From Pseudomonadota bacterium (GTDB lineage: Bacteria; Pseudomonadota; Gammaproteobacteria; Pseudomonadales; Oceanobacteraceae), in assembly GCA_023399105.1 (NCBI GenBank), contig JAEWQT010000193.1:1-6623 (forward strand): a DNA stretch of 6,623 nucleotides, written 5' to 3'. Positions 6,020-6,623 of this stretch are shown here, piece after piece (position 1 is the stretch's first letter; the number at the start of each line of letters is the position of its first letter). Made by a program: the position numbers and the translations under genes. The notes under the pieces were generated by a model. The model worked only from the letters and a program-made list of their open reading frames with translations, made no database searches and had not been told where the DNA came from.

Positions 6020-6623
6020 ATGATCGGACGTTTGCAGGGCGTTATTGTAGAGAAGCAGGCACCGGAATTACTGCTCGATGTAAAGGGTGTTGGCTATGAA
6101 ATTCTGGCCCCCATTTCCACCTTTGCCATGCTGGGTGCCATTGGTTCGCCGGCCACCCTATATACCCATTTATCCATCCGTGAAGACGCGCATCAGCTGT
6201 ATGGTTTCAGCGATAAAAACCAGCGCACCCTGTTCCGCACCCTAATTAAGGTCAGCGGCGTGGGGCCGAAAATGGCGCTGGCCATTTTGTCGGGCATGGA
6301 CGCCAAAGCCTTTGCCATCTGCGTTCACAGCGAAGACATCGGCGCGTTAACCAAGTTACCGGGTGTGGGCAAGAAAACCGCTGAGCGTCTGATTGTGGAA
6401 ATGCGCGATCGTTTAACCGAATGGGATGCGCCGGCACCTCTGTGGGCCGCCGCCGACAGCAGCGAGCAAGCCAGTACCGATGCCATGCTGCGCGAAGCCG
6501 AAGGCGCGCTGGTGGCGCTGGGCTACAAACCCCAGGATGCGGCAAAAATGCTGAATAAAGTCGCGGCTCAGGCCAGCAGTCCGGAAGATATGATCCGGCT
6601 GGCGTTACGCAGCACCCTCAGCC
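6020..6623 (+). CDS. ruvA: Holliday junction branch-migration subunit RuvA (3' end cut by window)
   Basis: RuvA tetramers hold the four-way junction open in a square and load the RuvB motor. From ATG 6020, 201 codons are visible without a stop; E. coli RuvA has 203, so the gene is nearly complete. Domain I starts MIGRLQGVIVEKQAP and carries the acidic pin residues E55 and D56 that fit the junction centre. Domain II has two helix-hairpin-helix motifs, KVSGVGPKMA (77-86) and KLPGVGKKTAERL (112-124). A variable linker (about 133-153) leads to domain III (EGALVALGYKPQDAAKML), which binds RuvB. The start is supported by homology; the Shine-Dalgarno is poor. It follows ruvC after 57 bases, the usual ruvCA(B) order, so ruvB probably lies just beyond the right edge. 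Confidence 0.98.
   Translation, partial: MIGRLQGVIVEKQAPELLLDVKGVGYEILAPISTFAMLGAIGSPATLYTHLSIREDAHQLYGFSDKNQRTLFRTLIKVSGVGPKMALAILSGMDAKAFAICVHSEDIGALTKLPGVGKKTAERLIVEMRDRLTEWDAPAPLWAAADSSEQASTDAMLREAEGALVALGYKPQDAAKMLNKVAAQASSPEDMIRLALRSTLS

Noticed and set aside
1..6623. A new defence, secretion or CRISPR-type system
   Set aside because: All intact genes are known housekeeping or common families. There are no repeat-spacer arrays, toxin-antitoxin pairs, phage genes or transposase genes in the window.

Overview
The window looks like chromosomal DNA of a gammaproteobacterium, probably an Oceanospirillales/Pseudomonadales-type marine lineage. ClpB, RuvC and RuvA align closely, residue for residue, with the E. 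coli proteins I remember, and the gene starts and regulatory signals are of ordinary proteobacterial form. The genus cannot be fixed from the sequence alone.

Left part, minus strand (1-1903): an EamA/DMT-family inner-membrane transporter (GTG start at 1903) is followed by a LysR-type regulator of the CrgA/AaeR/DmlR-like group. The regulator runs off the left edge with about 300 residues visible. The 121-base gap between them holds two inverted repeats that could be operators for the regulator. The 204-base gap 1904-2107 carries divergent signals: a TATAAT -10 for the transporter and a good sigma-32 heat-shock promoter for clpB.

Centre (2108-4696): a complete clpB disaggregase gene of 862 codons. 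All Walker A, Walker B, pore-loop and arginine-finger residues are in place. A strong internal Shine-Dalgarno precedes GTG codon 149, the same place where E. coli starts its short ClpB isoform.

The most unusual item is at 4683-4950: a previously unannotated, non-coding, MITE-like element. It has 18-base terminal inverted repeats (16/18 identical), a flanking TTA/TTA direct repeat and two large internal inverted repeats. It is inserted in the last codons of clpB and supplies the present stop codon. Removing it in silico with one TTA copy restores an in-frame clpB end of exactly the same length (VFKAG-stop instead of VFRSL-stop), which strongly supports a genuine insertion.

Right part, plus strand (5022-6623): a small lipoprotein with a clear lipobox and a tentative PrcB_C-like domain overlaps ruvC by ATGA. 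ruvC is followed by ruvA, which runs off the right edge. RuvC (Holliday junction resolvase) and RuvA (junction-binding partner of RuvB) act together in resolving recombination intermediates; the lipoprotein is an unexpected leader for this operon. No tRNA, rRNA, CRISPR array or complete transposase gene was seen, and nothing here supports an entirely new biological system.
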